DNA of 64,000 nucleotides from Rhizomicrobium sp. (GTDB lineage Bacteria; Pseudomonadota; Alphaproteobacteria; Micropepsales; Micropepsaceae), in assembly GCA_037200045.1 (NCBI GenBank), contig JBBCHM010000001.1, forward strand, positions 682,001 to 746,000, given 5' to 3'. Of this stretch, positions 37,575 through 46,677 are shown piece after piece. Positions within the stretch are counted from its first letter, which is position 1. The number at the start of each line of letters is the position of its first letter. A program made the translations under genes and the position numbers. The notes under the pieces were generated by a model. That model did no database searches. It saw nothing but the letters and a program-made list of their open reading frames with translations, and was not told the DNA's origin.

Positions 37575-38519
37575 GAGCCGATCTGGAAAGAAGTTGAGTC
37601 GGGTGAATCGGTTGTGATTCCGTTGTGGGTGCTGATTCGCAACAGGAGCACCCGATGTGGAAGCCGGAGCACCGGCTGTCGGCGAGACGCAATGGTCTTC
37701 GCTATTCCAGCGACATGACGGATGAGGAATGGTCACTTGCGGCGCCGTTGATACCCCCGGCCAAGCGCGGCGGGCGCAAGCGCACGACGGATGTGCGTGA
37801 AGTCTTGAACGCCATTTTCTATGTGCTTTGGACGGGCTGCCAATGGCAGGCGCTGCCGAAGGATTTTCCGCCCAAGAGCACGGTTCACGACTATCTCGAA
37901 CTGTGGAACTGGGACGGGACGTTGGAGCGCATCCATCACGCGCTCTATGTGGCAGTGCGCGAGAGCCAAGGCCGCGAGGCCAGCCCCACCGCCGCCATCA
38001 TCGACAGCCAGAGCGCCAAGGGAGCGCTCAAAGGGGGGCTCTGCTCGATCCTTCAGGCTACGACGCGGGCAAGAAGGTCAAGGGCCGCAAGAGGCACATC
38101 CTCGTCGATACGCTCGGCCTGTTGCTGAGCGTCGCCGTCCACAGCGCCGACATCCAGGATCGCGACGGCGCAGCGCTGGTCCTCGACAAGCGGACGCGGC
38201 GATCGTTTCCCTTCATCGAACGTATCTTCGCCGACGGCGGTTACAACGCCAAAAAGACCGCCGATGCCGTCGCCGCCACCGGAACCTGGGTCATCGAGAT
38301 CGTCAAGCGCAGCGATGCCCACCGCTTCGTGGTCATGCCAAAACGCTGGATCGTCGAACGCACCCTGGCCTGGATCAGCCGCAACCGACGCCTGGCGCGC
38401 GACTTCGAGCGCTACGCCACAACCGTCGCGGCCTTCATCCGCCTCGCCATGATCCGCATCATGCTCAAGCGACTTGCCGCAAATCCCTCAAAATGATTCA
38501 GTTCTTTCCGGATCGGCTC
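37575..38519 (+). mobile_element. IS5-family insertion sequence, copy 2 (945 bp), flanks not matching
   Basis: Same ends and length as copy 1. The three bases on the left are TAA and on the right TCA, so there is no target duplication. The right flank is the last 101 bases of another IS type (the IS427-like element at 48497). This fits insertion into that element at a TCA site followed by a deletion that removed the left flank together with most of drmA. Confidence 0.9.
37655..38496 (+). CDS. IS5-family transposase, copy 2 (frameshifted pair)
   Basis: Same two-frame organisation as copy 1, with the -1 shift at CAAAGGGGGG near 38031. It differs by a Lys for Arg near the end (IMLKRLAANPSK). 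The near identity of the three copies points to recent transposition inside this island. Confidence 0.9.
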
Positions 38520-38620
38520 TCAGCCAAAACAGGTTGTTCCGCATCCCAATGCCTCCGAATCACGAAGCAACGGAATCATCAACCGATTCAACCGACAATG
38601 ACTTTTTTGGGTTTCGGCCC
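38520..38620. mobile_element. 101-bp end remnant of an IS427-like element
   Basis: Identical to 49243-49343, the terminal part of the IS427-like element, including its end GGGTTTCGGCCC. The body is missing; IS5-family copy 2 abuts it. It lies just before vsr, so the native upstream region of vsr has been replaced by IS sequence. Confidence 0.9.
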
Positions 38621-38629
38621 TAGTGTTTT

Positions 38630-39064
38630 ATGGCGGATGTTCTCACCACTGAGCAACGACGGCTCAATATGAGCCGCATACGCGGTAAAAACACGAAGCC
38701 AGAGATGCTTTTGCGTAAGGCACTTTATTCCAAGGGATTGCGTTTCCGGATTCACCGCAATGATCTTCCAGGCGCGCCGGATATCGTTTTCGCATCTCAG
38801 AAAATTGCAGTTTTTGTAGACGGCTGTTTCTGGCACGGGTGCCCAGATCATGCGGTTGAACCGAAAACGAATCGCCTGTTCTGGCGAGACAAAATTGATA
38901 AGAACAAAAAAAGGGATGATCGGGCTACTGACGAATTAAGGGCGCTTGGGTGGAAAGTCATACGCATCTGGGAGCATGACATTAAGCAAAGTATTTCTCA
39001 CGCCGCTAGAGCATCTTCCCTGAAACGCGAGTCGGAAGGGATTCCCGGCTTGTGCGATCTGTGA
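38630..39064 (+). CDS. vsr: Very short patch repair endonuclease (Vsr), C-terminus replaced by IS630 sequence
   Basis: A 144-residue protein. Family blocks: NMSRIRGKNTKPEMLLRKALYSKGLRFRIH, LPGAPDIVFASQKIAVFVDGCFWHGCPDH (active-site Asp and His) and WKVIRIWEHDI. Vsr nicks T:G mismatches that arise from cytosine methylation and accompanies m5C methyltransferases; none remains here. An IS630-family element inserted at a TA (39007-39008) cuts the gene near its end, so the last 16 native residues are replaced by about 18 residues from the IS. The native end (SSLERVVRARRRKT) still lies after the IS at 40060-40103. All catalytic residues are kept, so activity may remain. Confidence 0.92.
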   Translation: MADVLTTEQRRLNMSRIRGKNTKPEMLLRKALYSKGLRFRIHRNDLPGAPDIVFASQKIAVFVDGCFWHGCPDHAVEPKTNRLFWRDKIDKNKKRDDRATDELRALGWKVIRIWEHDIKQSISHAARASSLKRESEGIPGLCDL

Positions 39065-40057
39065 TTCGCTTCATCTGGATTTTGGCAGGAGATTCGGGTG
39101 GGCAAGCCCTACAGCATGGATTTACGCGAGCGCGTGATCGCGGCGATTGAAGGCGGGGAGTCGACGGGGGAGGCGGCGAAGCGGTTTGCGATCGGCAAGG
39201 CGACGGCGGGGGCCTGGGCGCGGCTGAAGCGGGCGACGGGGGGCGTGAAGCCGCCCCAGCAAGGCAAGCCGAAGGGTTCGGTGCTGGACGCCCATGCAGA
39301 CTTCATCTTCGAGCTGATCGAGGCTCGGCGCGACATCACGCTGGAGGAGATCGCGGACCGTGTCGCCAGCGAGCGCGGTGTTCGGGTGGTGTCGACGGCG
39401 GTGTGGAAGTTCCTCGATCGCCACGCCATGACACACAAAAAAAGACCGCTCATGCCAGCGAACAAGAGCGCGCCGATGTGAAGGCGGCGCGCCGGGCATG
39501 GTTCGCGCGCCAGCCCGAACTCGATCCAGCGCACCTGTTCTTCGTCGATGAGAGCGGCCTGTCGACGAAGATGGCGCGGCTGCGCGGCTGGGCGCCCAGA
39601 GGTGAGCGCTGTCGGGCATCGGTTCCGCACGGCCATTGGAAGACAACGACCTTCGTCGGCGCGCTGAGCCTGTCGGGCATGGGCGCACCCATGCTGATCG
39701 ATGGGGCAATGGACGGCGAAGCCTTCCGGGACTGGTGCGAGCAGATGCTGGCGCCGCTCCTGGAGCCGGGCGACAGCGTCATTATGGACAACCTGCCGGC
39801 CCACAAGGTCGCCGGCGTGCGCGAAGCCATCGAAGCGACCGGGGCGACGCTGACCTACCTGCCGCCCTACAGTCCCGACTTCAACCCCATCGAGAACGCC
39901 TTCTCAAAGCTCAAAGCCCACGTGCGAAAGGCCGCCGCAAGAACCGTCGAAGCCTTGGACGAAGCCGTCGCAACAGCACTGCTGACCTTCAACCCGAGCG
40001 AATGCGCAAACTTCTTCGCTCATGCCGGATACGACTTGGATTAATGGGAGTCTGCTC
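39009..40057 (+). mobile_element. IS630-family insertion sequence, copy 1 (1049 bp)
   Basis: Flanked by TA on both sides (39007-39008, 40058-40059), as usual for this family. The ends begin GAGCA and end TGCTC. It interrupts vsr. A second copy of the same length lies at 50515-51563 and differs at only one base near the right end that I noticed. Confidence 0.93.
39098..40044 (+). CDS. IS630-family transposase, two frames joined by -1 frameshift
   Basis: The first frame (39098-39481) holds the N-terminal HTH ([24 protein letters not shown]). The second frame carries the DDE domain: [12 protein letters not shown] (Asp), [12 protein letters not shown] (Asp) and [16 protein letters not shown] (Glu). 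They join by a -1 shift in the seven-A run near 39435-39441. The combined protein has about 314 residues, normal for the family. Confidence 0.92.
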
Positions 40058-40099
40058 TAGTTCACTTGAACGAGTTGTGCGAGCGAGGAGGAGGAAGAC

Positions 40100-40217
40100 A
40101 TGACAACGTCTTGGTCGAATCTCCTTACTCAGAGTGATCTCCTTATCGACAAGGTCTACACGGGCGGTCGTAATGGAAATTCGTCCGATGATCCGCTTTC
40201 ACATCTCACCGGTGTTA
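40100..40217 (+). pseudogene. 5' fragment of a gene coupled to vsr, cut by IS5-family copy 3
   Basis: The ATG at 40100 overlaps the native vsr stop (ATGA). About 39 codons are left, reading MTTSWSNLLTQSDLLIDKVY and GGRNGNSSDDPLSHLTGV, before the IS at 40218. Tight coupling to vsr and the wording of this stretch suggest a restriction-type (HNH?) endonuclease gene, but the piece is too short to be sure. The rest of the gene is not seen on the other side of the IS. Confidence 0.45.
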
Positions 40218-41162
40218 GAGCCGATCCGGAAAGAACTGAATCATTTTGAGGGATTTGCGGCAAGTCGCCTGAGCATGATGCGGATCATGGCGAGGCGGAT
40301 GAAGGCCGCGACGGTTGTGGCGTAGCGCTCGAAGTCGCGCGCCAGGCGTCGGTTGCGGCTGATCCAGGCCAGGGTGCGTTCGACGATCCAGCGTTTTGGC
40401 ATGACCACGAAGCGGTGGGCATCGCTGCGCTTGACGATCTCGATGACCCAGGTTCCGGTGGCGGCGACGGCATCGGCGGTCTTTTTGGCGTTGTAACCGC
40501 CGTCGGCGAAGATACGTTCGATGAAGGGAAACGATCGCCGCGTCCGCTTGTCGAGGACCAGCGCTGCGCCGTCGCGATCCTGGATGTCGGCGCTGTGGAC
40601 GGCGACGCTCAGCAACAGGCCGAGCGTATCGACGAGGATGTGCCTCTTGCGGCCCTTGACCTTCTTGCCCGCGTCGTAGCCTGAAGGATCGAGCAGAGCC
40701 CCCCTTTGAGCGCTCCCTTGGCGCTCTGGCTGTCGATGATGGCGGCGGTGGGGCTGGCCTCGCGGCCTTGGCTCTCGCGCACTGCCACATAGAGCGCGTG
40801 ATGGATGCGCTCCAACGTCCCGTCCCAGTTCCACAGTTCGAGATAGTCGTGAACCGTGCTCTTGGGCGGAAAATCCTTCGGCAGCGCCTGCCATTGGCAG
40901 CCCGTCCAAAGCACATAGAAAATGGCGTTCAAGACTTCACGCACATCCGTCGTGCGCTTGCGCCCGCCGCGCTTGGCCGGGGGTATCAACGGCGCCGCAA
41001 GTGACCATTCCTCATCCGTCATGTCGCTGGAATAGCGAAGACCATTGCGTCTCGCCGACAGCCGGTGCTCCGGCTTCCACATCGGGTGCTCCTGTTGCGA
41101 ATCAGCACCCACAACGGAATCACAACCGATTCACCCGACTCAACTTCTTTCCAGATCGGCTC
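40218..41162 (-). mobile_element. IS5-family insertion sequence, copy 3 (945 bp)
   Basis: Inverted orientation relative to copies 1 and 2. It is flanked by TTA on both sides (40215-40217, 41163-41165), an intact TNA target duplication, so it is a simple insertion. Confidence 0.93.
40241..41082 (-). CDS. IS5-family transposase, copy 3 (frameshifted pair)
   Basis: Same two-frame gene as the other copies, with the -1 shift at the G6 run near 40706. It keeps the Arg variant (MLRRLAANPSK) of copy 1 but the outer-end base of copy 2, so it is not an exact duplicate of either. Confidence 0.9.
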
Positions 41163-41479
41163 TTAGCGCGCGGGATCGGAACGAAGCGCCACCGGCGTGA
41201 GACTTTCGAAGTCTCACATGAGACTTGGGGCCGGCATGCCCGTCACTCGCCATCGCATCCTTGAACATCGCGGACCGTCCGGCGACGGCTGGATGCGCCA
41301 GTTCGCCCTCACGGGCGGCGATGTCGAGGCCTTCGTGCGCTACATCGCGATGGACCATGGCCACAACTACAAGCCTGCGCTGGCGCCGCGTGGGCCGCAA
41401 AGTGTTAGTTTAATATAAGACATAGTACTCGATTCATTTGAATTGCAGAAGAAGTGTCTTTTGTGGTTAATTGTTTGTG
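41163..41479. other. Gap between IS copy 3 and the exporter genes, with a hairpin
   Basis: Holds a perfect inverted repeat GTGAGACTT-TCG-AAGTCTCAC at 41197-41217 with a third GAGACTT half shortly after. A short plus-strand frame (to 41418, containing DGWMRQFALTGGDVEAFVRYIAMDHGHNY) looks protein-like but is not recognised; it may be a gene remnant. The AT-rich 80 bases before 41480 probably contain the exporter promoter. Confidence 0.4.
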
Positions 41480-42772
41480 ATGAGCCAATCAGATGGTGGT
41501 TCCGACGAGATTGGCGCCGTTGCACCAATTAACTTGTTTCGCCCTGAGGCGCTGCAGGCAAGATCAGCTTCGCTGGATGGCGATGTCATCATACCTTCAA
41601 GCAAATTCATCAGGATCGCGTCTGGGGCATTGTTCGCAATACTTCTGCTGATCGCCGTCAGTCTTTGCTTCGTACAGTTCTCCCGCGTGCAACAAGTTCC
41701 AGGCTGGTTGACCACAACGCGGGGCCTTGTGCTCGTGCAGCCCTTCCGGGCCGGCGTCGTGGAGTCCGTGCGGGTCGCCGAAGGACAGTTGGTGAAGCCC
41801 GGCGATGTCCTCGCGACGGTGCGGATCGAGGAAATGCAACCCGATATCGGCGGGACCCCGCAGGTGGCATCCCTTGCGTATATCGCGCAACAGGATGGGT
41901 GGCTGAAACAGCAAATCGATATTACGGCGCAGCAGACGGAAGAAGATCGCAAGCGGTTGCAGGACCAGATTTCGATGCTGCATCTCGAGATCGCGGATCT
42001 GGATGCGCAGATCGTTCAGCAGCAGGTGGTTGCAGCGGTCGCCCATCAGGACGCCGACGCGGGCAAGAGCCTGGCCGAACAGGGCTACCTGCCGCAGCGC
42101 GAAGCGAGCAACCGGCAGAGCGCGTGGGCGGTTACAGTCCGTGACCTGGCAGCCTTGCGCGAACGGCGCGCCGCGCTGGGAGAGCAGATGTCGGCGGCTG
42201 AAAACGCCTTGGGCAAGCTGGATACCGACAAGGCTTCGAAGATCGCCGATCTTCAAGGCAGCCGCGCTGCGCTCCTGCAACACCGTGCCGAAACACAGGG
42301 CGAAAGGCTGTATGCGCTTACGGCGCCGATAGCGGGCCGTGTCTCGAACCTCAGTGCCCGGCCCGGCTACCCGGCCGATACCAAGCGTCCGCTGCTCGCC
42401 ATTGTGCCGCAAGGCGCGGCGCTCGAGGCGGAGTTGTTCGTTCCTTCGAGTGCTGCGGCGTTCATTCGGCCGTCGCAGGAGGTACGACTGCTTTTCGACG
42501 CCTTTCCCTTCGAACGGTTTGGCAGTCAGGCCGGCCATATCAAGATCATCTCGGGAAATGCCATCTTGCCGACAGACGTGGCGGCGCCCGTCGAGATCAA
42601 GGAGCCCGTATATCTCGCCTCCGTCACGCTGGACCAGCAGGCGGTCCAGGCTTTCGGCTCGCGTGTTCCCTTGCAGCCCGGGATGACGCTGCGCGCCGAC
42701 GTGATACTGGAACATCGCTCGCTGTTCGAATGGATTTTCGAGCCGTTGTTTGCCGTCAAGGGGCGACTGTGA
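41480..42772 (+). CDS. HlyD/CvaA-like membrane fusion protein of a type I exporter
   Basis: A 430-residue adaptor with one membrane segment (about 46-67), a biotinyl/lipoyl-like half (GVVESVRVAEGQLVKPGDVLATV), a long coiled coil (about 140-260), the second half motif APIAGRVSNLSARPGYPADTKRPLLAIVPQGA, and a beta-barrel end (ILEHRSLFEWIFEPLFAVKGRL). The PGWLTTTRGLVLVQPFRAGVVESV pattern matches adaptors of bacteriocin exporters such as CvaA. Its stop overlaps the GTG start of the peptidase-ABC transporter, so the two are one unit. No TolC-like gene is in the island; a chromosomal one would complete the channel. Confidence 0.92.
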   Translation: MSQSDGGSDEIGAVAPINLFRPEALQARSASLDGDVIIPSSKFIRIASGALFAILLLIAVSLCFVQFSRVQQVPGWLTTTRGLVLVQPFRAGVVESVRVAEGQLVKPGDVLATVRIEEMQPDIGGTPQVASLAYIAQQDGWLKQQIDITAQQTEEDRKRLQDQISMLHLEIADLDAQIVQQQVVAAVAHQDADAGKSLAEQGYLPQREASNRQSAWAVTVRDLAALRERRAALGEQMSAAENALGKLDTDKASKIADLQGSRAALLQHRAETQGERLYALTAPIAGRVSNLSARPGYPADTKRPLLAIVPQGAALEAELFVPSSAAAFIRPSQEVRLLFDAFPFERFGSQAGHIKIISGNAILPTDVAAPVEIKEPVYLASVTLDQQAVQAFGSRVPLQPGMTLRADVILEHRSLFEWIFEPLFAVKGRL

Positions 42773-44901
42773 CCGGCGCGGCAGATCTCTTGCGGACGTT
42801 CTCCAACCGCAAGCTTCCTTTGATCCTTCAAACGGAAGTGACGGAATGCGGCCTTGCCTGCCTGGCAATGATCGCTGGCTATCATGGACTGAACGTCGAT
42901 TTGACGGCGCTGCGACGGCGGTTTTCGGTATCCCTCAAGGGAACCTCGCTCAAAAGCCTTATGACGATCGCCGATGCGTTGGGCTTCTCGTCGCGCGCGG
43001 TCAGACTTGAAATCTCCGAATTGTCGTCCTTCCAATCGCCCGTGATTTTGCATTGGCATATGAGCCACTTTGTGGTTTTGAAAGGCCGTTCGGGAGACCG
43101 CTGGGTCATTCACGACCCGGTGGCTGGCGTCAAAAAATTGAGCGCTGCCGAGATGTCCGCCGCATTCACCGGCGTCGCTCTCGAGTTGACGCCCGCAGTC
43201 AATTTTCAGGAAACGCCGAAAATTCCGGGCATCAAGCTCACACAGCTATGGACGCGGATGGTCGGACTCGGCCAATCGCTTACCCAGGCGTTGATGCTCA
43301 CTTTCGTTTTGCAGGCCTGGGTCATCGGCAGTCCGCTTTTTCTCCAGATTGCCATAGACGACGTCCTGCCCCGCAGCGACATGCCGCTGCTCAGCGTTCT
43401 GCTGGTCGCATTTGCGTCCTTCGCCATCATCAACGCCGTGGCATCCGGCGTCCGGCAATTGCTTTTTTTGGTCGTGGGAAACCTGCTCAGTTTTCAAATC
43501 GCGTCGAACGTCGCCAAGCATCTGCTGAGGCTGCCCATCTCCTATTTCGAGCGGCGCCATGCCGGCGACATTATTTCTCGCTTCGGCAGCATCCTGCCGA
43601 TCCAGAACGTCCTCACGAGCGGACTTATCGATGGTGCGATCGGTGGGCTCATGGCGCTCATCCTGTTGATTTTGATGCTCGTCTACAATCCATGGCTCGC
43701 GCTGATCGCGGTGGTGGCCGTCGGATTGATCGCCATCGCGCGGCTTTCGTCGTTTCAGGCGATGAAGCGCAGAAATGACAGCTCCATCGTCGCGCAGGCA
43801 AAACAGGACACCTACCTGCTTGAAACCGTACGGGGCATATCCACGCTGCGCCTGTTTGCTGCGGAGATTCCACGTCATGCCGCGTGGCAGGCGAAAATGG
43901 TGGACGTTACGAATGCCCGCATCGGATATGGCCGGCTGCAGGCTTTTTACAACGCCTCGAACGAGGCGCTGGTTGGCCTGGAACTCGTCATCAGTGGCTA
44001 TGTCGCCGTGCGCCTTTCGCTCGATGGCGGATTTTCCGTCGGCATGCTGTTCGCGTACATGGCTTACAAGGGCCAGTTCATATCCAAGGCAAACACGCTT
44101 CTCGACCGCTGGATGGATTATCGGATGCTCGACCTTTATCTGCGGCGGCTGGGCGATATTGCTCTCAGTCCCGCCGACCCGGCTCTCGCCAGGCCGACGG
44201 CATACGAGCGCTTGACGCCACTCGAAGGCTCGCTGGAGTTGCGCGGCATCTCCTACCGGTATGGCGAAGGCGAGCCTATGGTTCTGCGTGATCTCGATTT
44301 CACGGTGGCGCCGGGCGAGCATGTGGCGATCATCGGCCCGAGCGGCGGCGGCAAGACCACGCTCATGAAGATAATGGTCGGGCTGCTGCGGCCCGACCAG
44401 GGGCTGATCCTGATCGACGGTGAGCCCGTCGATCAGTTCGGTCAGCGCGAATTCCGCCGCCAGATCGCGGCCGTGATGCAGGAGGACCGTCTTTTCGCCG
44501 GCTCGATCGCCGACAATGTTGCCTTGTTCGATCCGCAGCCCGATATGGCGCTGCTGCAGCATTGCGCCCAGCTCGCCGGCATTCATGTCGAAATACAGAA
44601 AATGCCGATGCGCTATGAAACGCTCGTGGGAGACATGGGCAGCTCGCTTTCGGGTGGGCAAAAGCAGCGCGTCCTTCTCGCGAGGGCGCTATATCGCAAG
44701 CCCAGGATGTTGTTCATGGACGAGGGGACTTCGCATTTGGACCCGCTGAACGAAGCGTCCGTGAACAAGGCCATATCGGAACTGGGCATAACACGGATCG
44801 TCATCGCGCACCGGCATGAGACGATAAGGCATGCCGATCGCGTCCTGCTGCTGGCCGATGGACGCATCGCCAGCCAGCGGGTGCGCGCGGTCAAGCCGTA
44901 G
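42769..44901 (+). CDS. C39-peptidase-containing ABC exporter (bacteriocin processing and export)
   Basis: A 710-residue protein from GTG 42769, which overlaps the adaptor stop (GTGA) and has AAGGGG before it. Residues 15-140 form a C39 peptidase with Gln21 and Cys27 (QTEVTECGLACL), His100 (HWHMSHFVVL) and Asp116 (VIHDPVAG), all catalytic positions intact. Six membrane helices follow (about 170-430), then the ATPase: Walker A GPSGGGKTT, signature LSGGQKQRV, Walker B MLFMDEGTSHLD, H-loop IAHRHE. Such proteins cut substrates after a double-glycine leader and export them. Matching leaders are present in the three proteins encoded 1.8-3.6 kb downstream. Confidence 0.95.
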   Translation: MTGAADLLRTFSNRKLPLILQTEVTECGLACLAMIAGYHGLNVDLTALRRRFSVSLKGTSLKSLMTIADALGFSSRAVRLEISELSSFQSPVILHWHMSHFVVLKGRSGDRWVIHDPVAGVKKLSAAEMSAAFTGVALELTPAVNFQETPKIPGIKLTQLWTRMVGLGQSLTQALMLTFVLQAWVIGSPLFLQIAIDDVLPRSDMPLLSVLLVAFASFAIINAVASGVRQLLFLVVGNLLSFQIASNVAKHLLRLPISYFERRHAGDIISRFGSILPIQNVLTSGLIDGAIGGLMALILLILMLVYNPWLALIAVVAVGLIAIARLSSFQAMKRRNDSSIVAQAKQDTYLLETVRGISTLRLFAAEIPRHAAWQAKMVDVTNARIGYGRLQAFYNASNEALVGLELVISGYVAVRLSLDGGFSVGMLFAYMAYKGQFISKANTLLDRWMDYRMLDLYLRRLGDIALSPADPALARPTAYERLTPLEGSLELRGISYRYGEGEPMVLRDLDFTVAPGEHVAIIGPSGGGKTTLMKIMVGLLRPDQGLILIDGEPVDQFGQREFRRQIAAVMQEDRLFAGSIADNVALFDPQPDMALLQHCAQLAGIHVEIQKMPMRYETLVGDMGSSLSGGQKQRVLLARALYRKPRMLFMDEGTSHLDPLNEASVNKAISELGITRIVIAHRHETIRHADRVLLLADGRIASQRVRAVKP

Positions 44902-44909
44902 AGACCGCG

Positions 44910-45722
44910 GTGAGCGGGCCGGCCAAAACGTTGCGGTATGGGCGCAAGATCGCACCGCTCTTTCCGATTCCCGCTCTCGATTCCATCTCGCGGGCTGGGC
45001 GCGGATTGTTGGAGCAGATCGACTGCCTTGCCGGCTCGGCGCGCGAGTCGGACATGCATTTCATCTTGCAATGGCTTGCAAAAGACCCCGCGAACAATCC
45101 GCGCACGCAGCCTTTGCCGGTTGCCGTCCTGCGGCACGATCTGTCCGAGTATTTCATGGCGCTGTCGCCGCCGAAATCGCGCCCCGCGCGATCTTTGGCC
45201 GAAATCGGCGCACTGTCGGCCTTGTCGACAAGCGCCCGCGAGCTCTTCACAAAAACGCCGGACGGGATGCAGCAGGCCGTCGTGCGGATTGCGGGGACAG
45301 TTTCCGGTGACGATGCCGCATTGCGCTCGGGTCCGGTGCGCACGACACAAGACCTCGCAGGAAATTATGTTCTTTACCCGCCAGCAGCGGACGTTCCCGC
45401 CCGGCTCGACGCGCTCGGACTGTTCCTTGAGCGTTATGGAACGTGCGCGCCGTCCTTTGCCGCGATGGTGGTGATGAACGGAATTTGCAATTGCCATCCC
45501 ATCGCCGACGGCAATGGGCGGGTTTCGCGCATTGTGTTCAACGCGATACTGCGAGAACGAGCCGGGACGCGCTTCTATCTGCCCCTGTACGAGCTGGCCG
45601 CGCTCTCCGACGGCGGCTTCACCATCCGCCAGCGGCAGGCGCAATACCGCGGCGACTGGGATCCTCTTATCGCCTATTTGTTCGACGCGGCGCGCATCGT
45701 GCTTTGCCGCGGGGATCGCTAG
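44910..45722 (+). CDS. Fic-domain protein
   Basis: A 270-residue protein starting at GTG 44910, eight bases after the exporter stop. The Fic active-site loop is present in full: HPIADGNGRVSR, preceded by helix-forming sequence. Fic enzymes transfer AMP, UMP, phosphocholine or phosphate to proteins, using the His as base. No inhibitory helix motif ([ST]xxxE[GN]) is obvious in cis. It is in the exporter transcript, so a role in modifying the exported proteins, the transporter or a host target is possible; none of this is shown. Its stop overlaps that of the convergent sulfotransferase gene. Confidence 0.88.
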   Translation: MSGPAKTLRYGRKIAPLFPIPALDSISRAGRGLLEQIDCLAGSARESDMHFILQWLAKDPANNPRTQPLPVAVLRHDLSEYFMALSPPKSRPARSLAEIGALSALSTSARELFTKTPDGMQQAVVRIAGTVSGDDAALRSGPVRTTQDLAGNYVLYPPAADVPARLDALGLFLERYGTCAPSFAAMVVMNGICNCHPIADGNGRVSRIVFNAILRERAGTRFYLPLYELAALSDGGFTIRQRQAQYRGDWDPLIAYLFDAARIVLCRGDR

Positions 45723-46486
45723 ATACTGGCGGCTGCCGCGCTTTGCGCGTGGGCCTCTTTGCGATAACGGGCGAGCCATTCGCGATTGATGGCGTCCGAC
45801 TGTACATCCGTGCCGGGAATATCGAGCCTGGCGTCGGCGGATACTGCGACGCCGATATGGGCGGCGACCCGCTCAATGGTCCCGGCAGGGTCCTTTCTCA
45901 CTTCGCCATATTCCAGGCGCAAGGGACAGGCGTTCGTTAGATTGAAGATCCGTTCCCACGTTGCTTCCTGGTTGTCGATCATTCCAAGGCAGCGGCTGAT
46001 CGCTTCAAAGCTGTACTCCGGCGCGCGCTCGGGCTCGACGCCGGCAAACCAGATTCGGGTCTGCATCGCGCGCGCGTAAGAAACAGCCTGCGCGAGCTTG
46101 TCGCCGCGGACGAGATAGATCACGTGCGCGGGCGCCAGATGCGGCAGCAGCTGCGGAAATCGCCGGCTGATGTTGAGAAAATTCATCGCGAACGACTTGT
46201 AGCCGAACACCCCGTTCGGCCCCGTTCGCCGGGCCTGCACCTCCGACCAGTAGCGCAGGATGTCGCCGCCCCCCAAACGCCCCGTGATGGCGCCGATGTT
46301 GCCGACGTTTATATATTCGAGCGGCGACCCGAGTACGCCGCTGCGCCACAGCTCGATGGACAAATGTGTGCTGCCCGATCGCGGCAGTGTCGCAATCGTA
46401 TAGGAAATATCCGGCGCCTCCGTTCTCAATGGAAAGTCGAACTCGTCACTATAAAGGCGGCCGATGACGTGCATGTGCTGTCTCAT
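45719..46486 (-). CDS. Stf0-type sulfotransferase
   Basis: About 255 residues from ATG 46486 (46474 also possible; a TTG at 46531 would extend it). The PAPS-binding loop TLPRSGSTHLSIELWRSGVLGSPLEYIN is the hallmark of the Stf0 group, which sulfates trehalose in mycobacteria and appears in other bacteria with unknown targets. Further family features are GVFGYKSFAMNF and HVIYLVRGDKLAQAVSYARAMQT. It is read towards the Fic gene and divergent from the leader-protein genes. The substrate is unknown; it may modify a surface molecule or an exported product. Confidence 0.85.
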   Translation of the reverse strand: MRQHMHVIGRLYSDEFDFPLRTEAPDISYTIATLPRSGSTHLSIELWRSGVLGSPLEYINVGNIGAITGRLGGGDILRYWSEVQARRTGPNGVFGYKSFAMNFLNISRRFPQLLPHLAPAHVIYLVRGDKLAQAVSYARAMQTRIWFAGVEPERAPEYSFEAISRCLGMIDNQEATWERIFNLTNACPLRLEYGEVRKDPAGTIERVAAHIGVAVSADARLDIPGTDVQSDAINREWLARYRKEAHAQSAAAASI

Positions 46487-46621
46487 TTCTGCAATCTTCG
46501 TACGAAGCGCGAGTGTTGCGGCCGGGCACAAGAATAGAATAGCGAACGACGAAGTGGAAAGTTCGATATTGTTCTGATGACCGGTTGTCAGAAAAATAAT
46601 GAGATTTCAGTGAGAGAATTC

Positions 46622-46650
46622 TTGATCGCGTATTCTTTGAGTCTTATCTT
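46622..46650 (+). promoter_or_regulatory. Candidate sigma70-type promoter for the leader-protein genes
   Basis: TTGATC and TATCTT are separated by 17 bases and lie 28 bases before the first leader-protein ATG, in an AT-rich gap between divergent genes. It is the only reasonable hexamer pair seen there. Confidence 0.35.
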
Positions 46651-46677
46651 AGCGACAGACGATCGGCAGGCTGAAAC

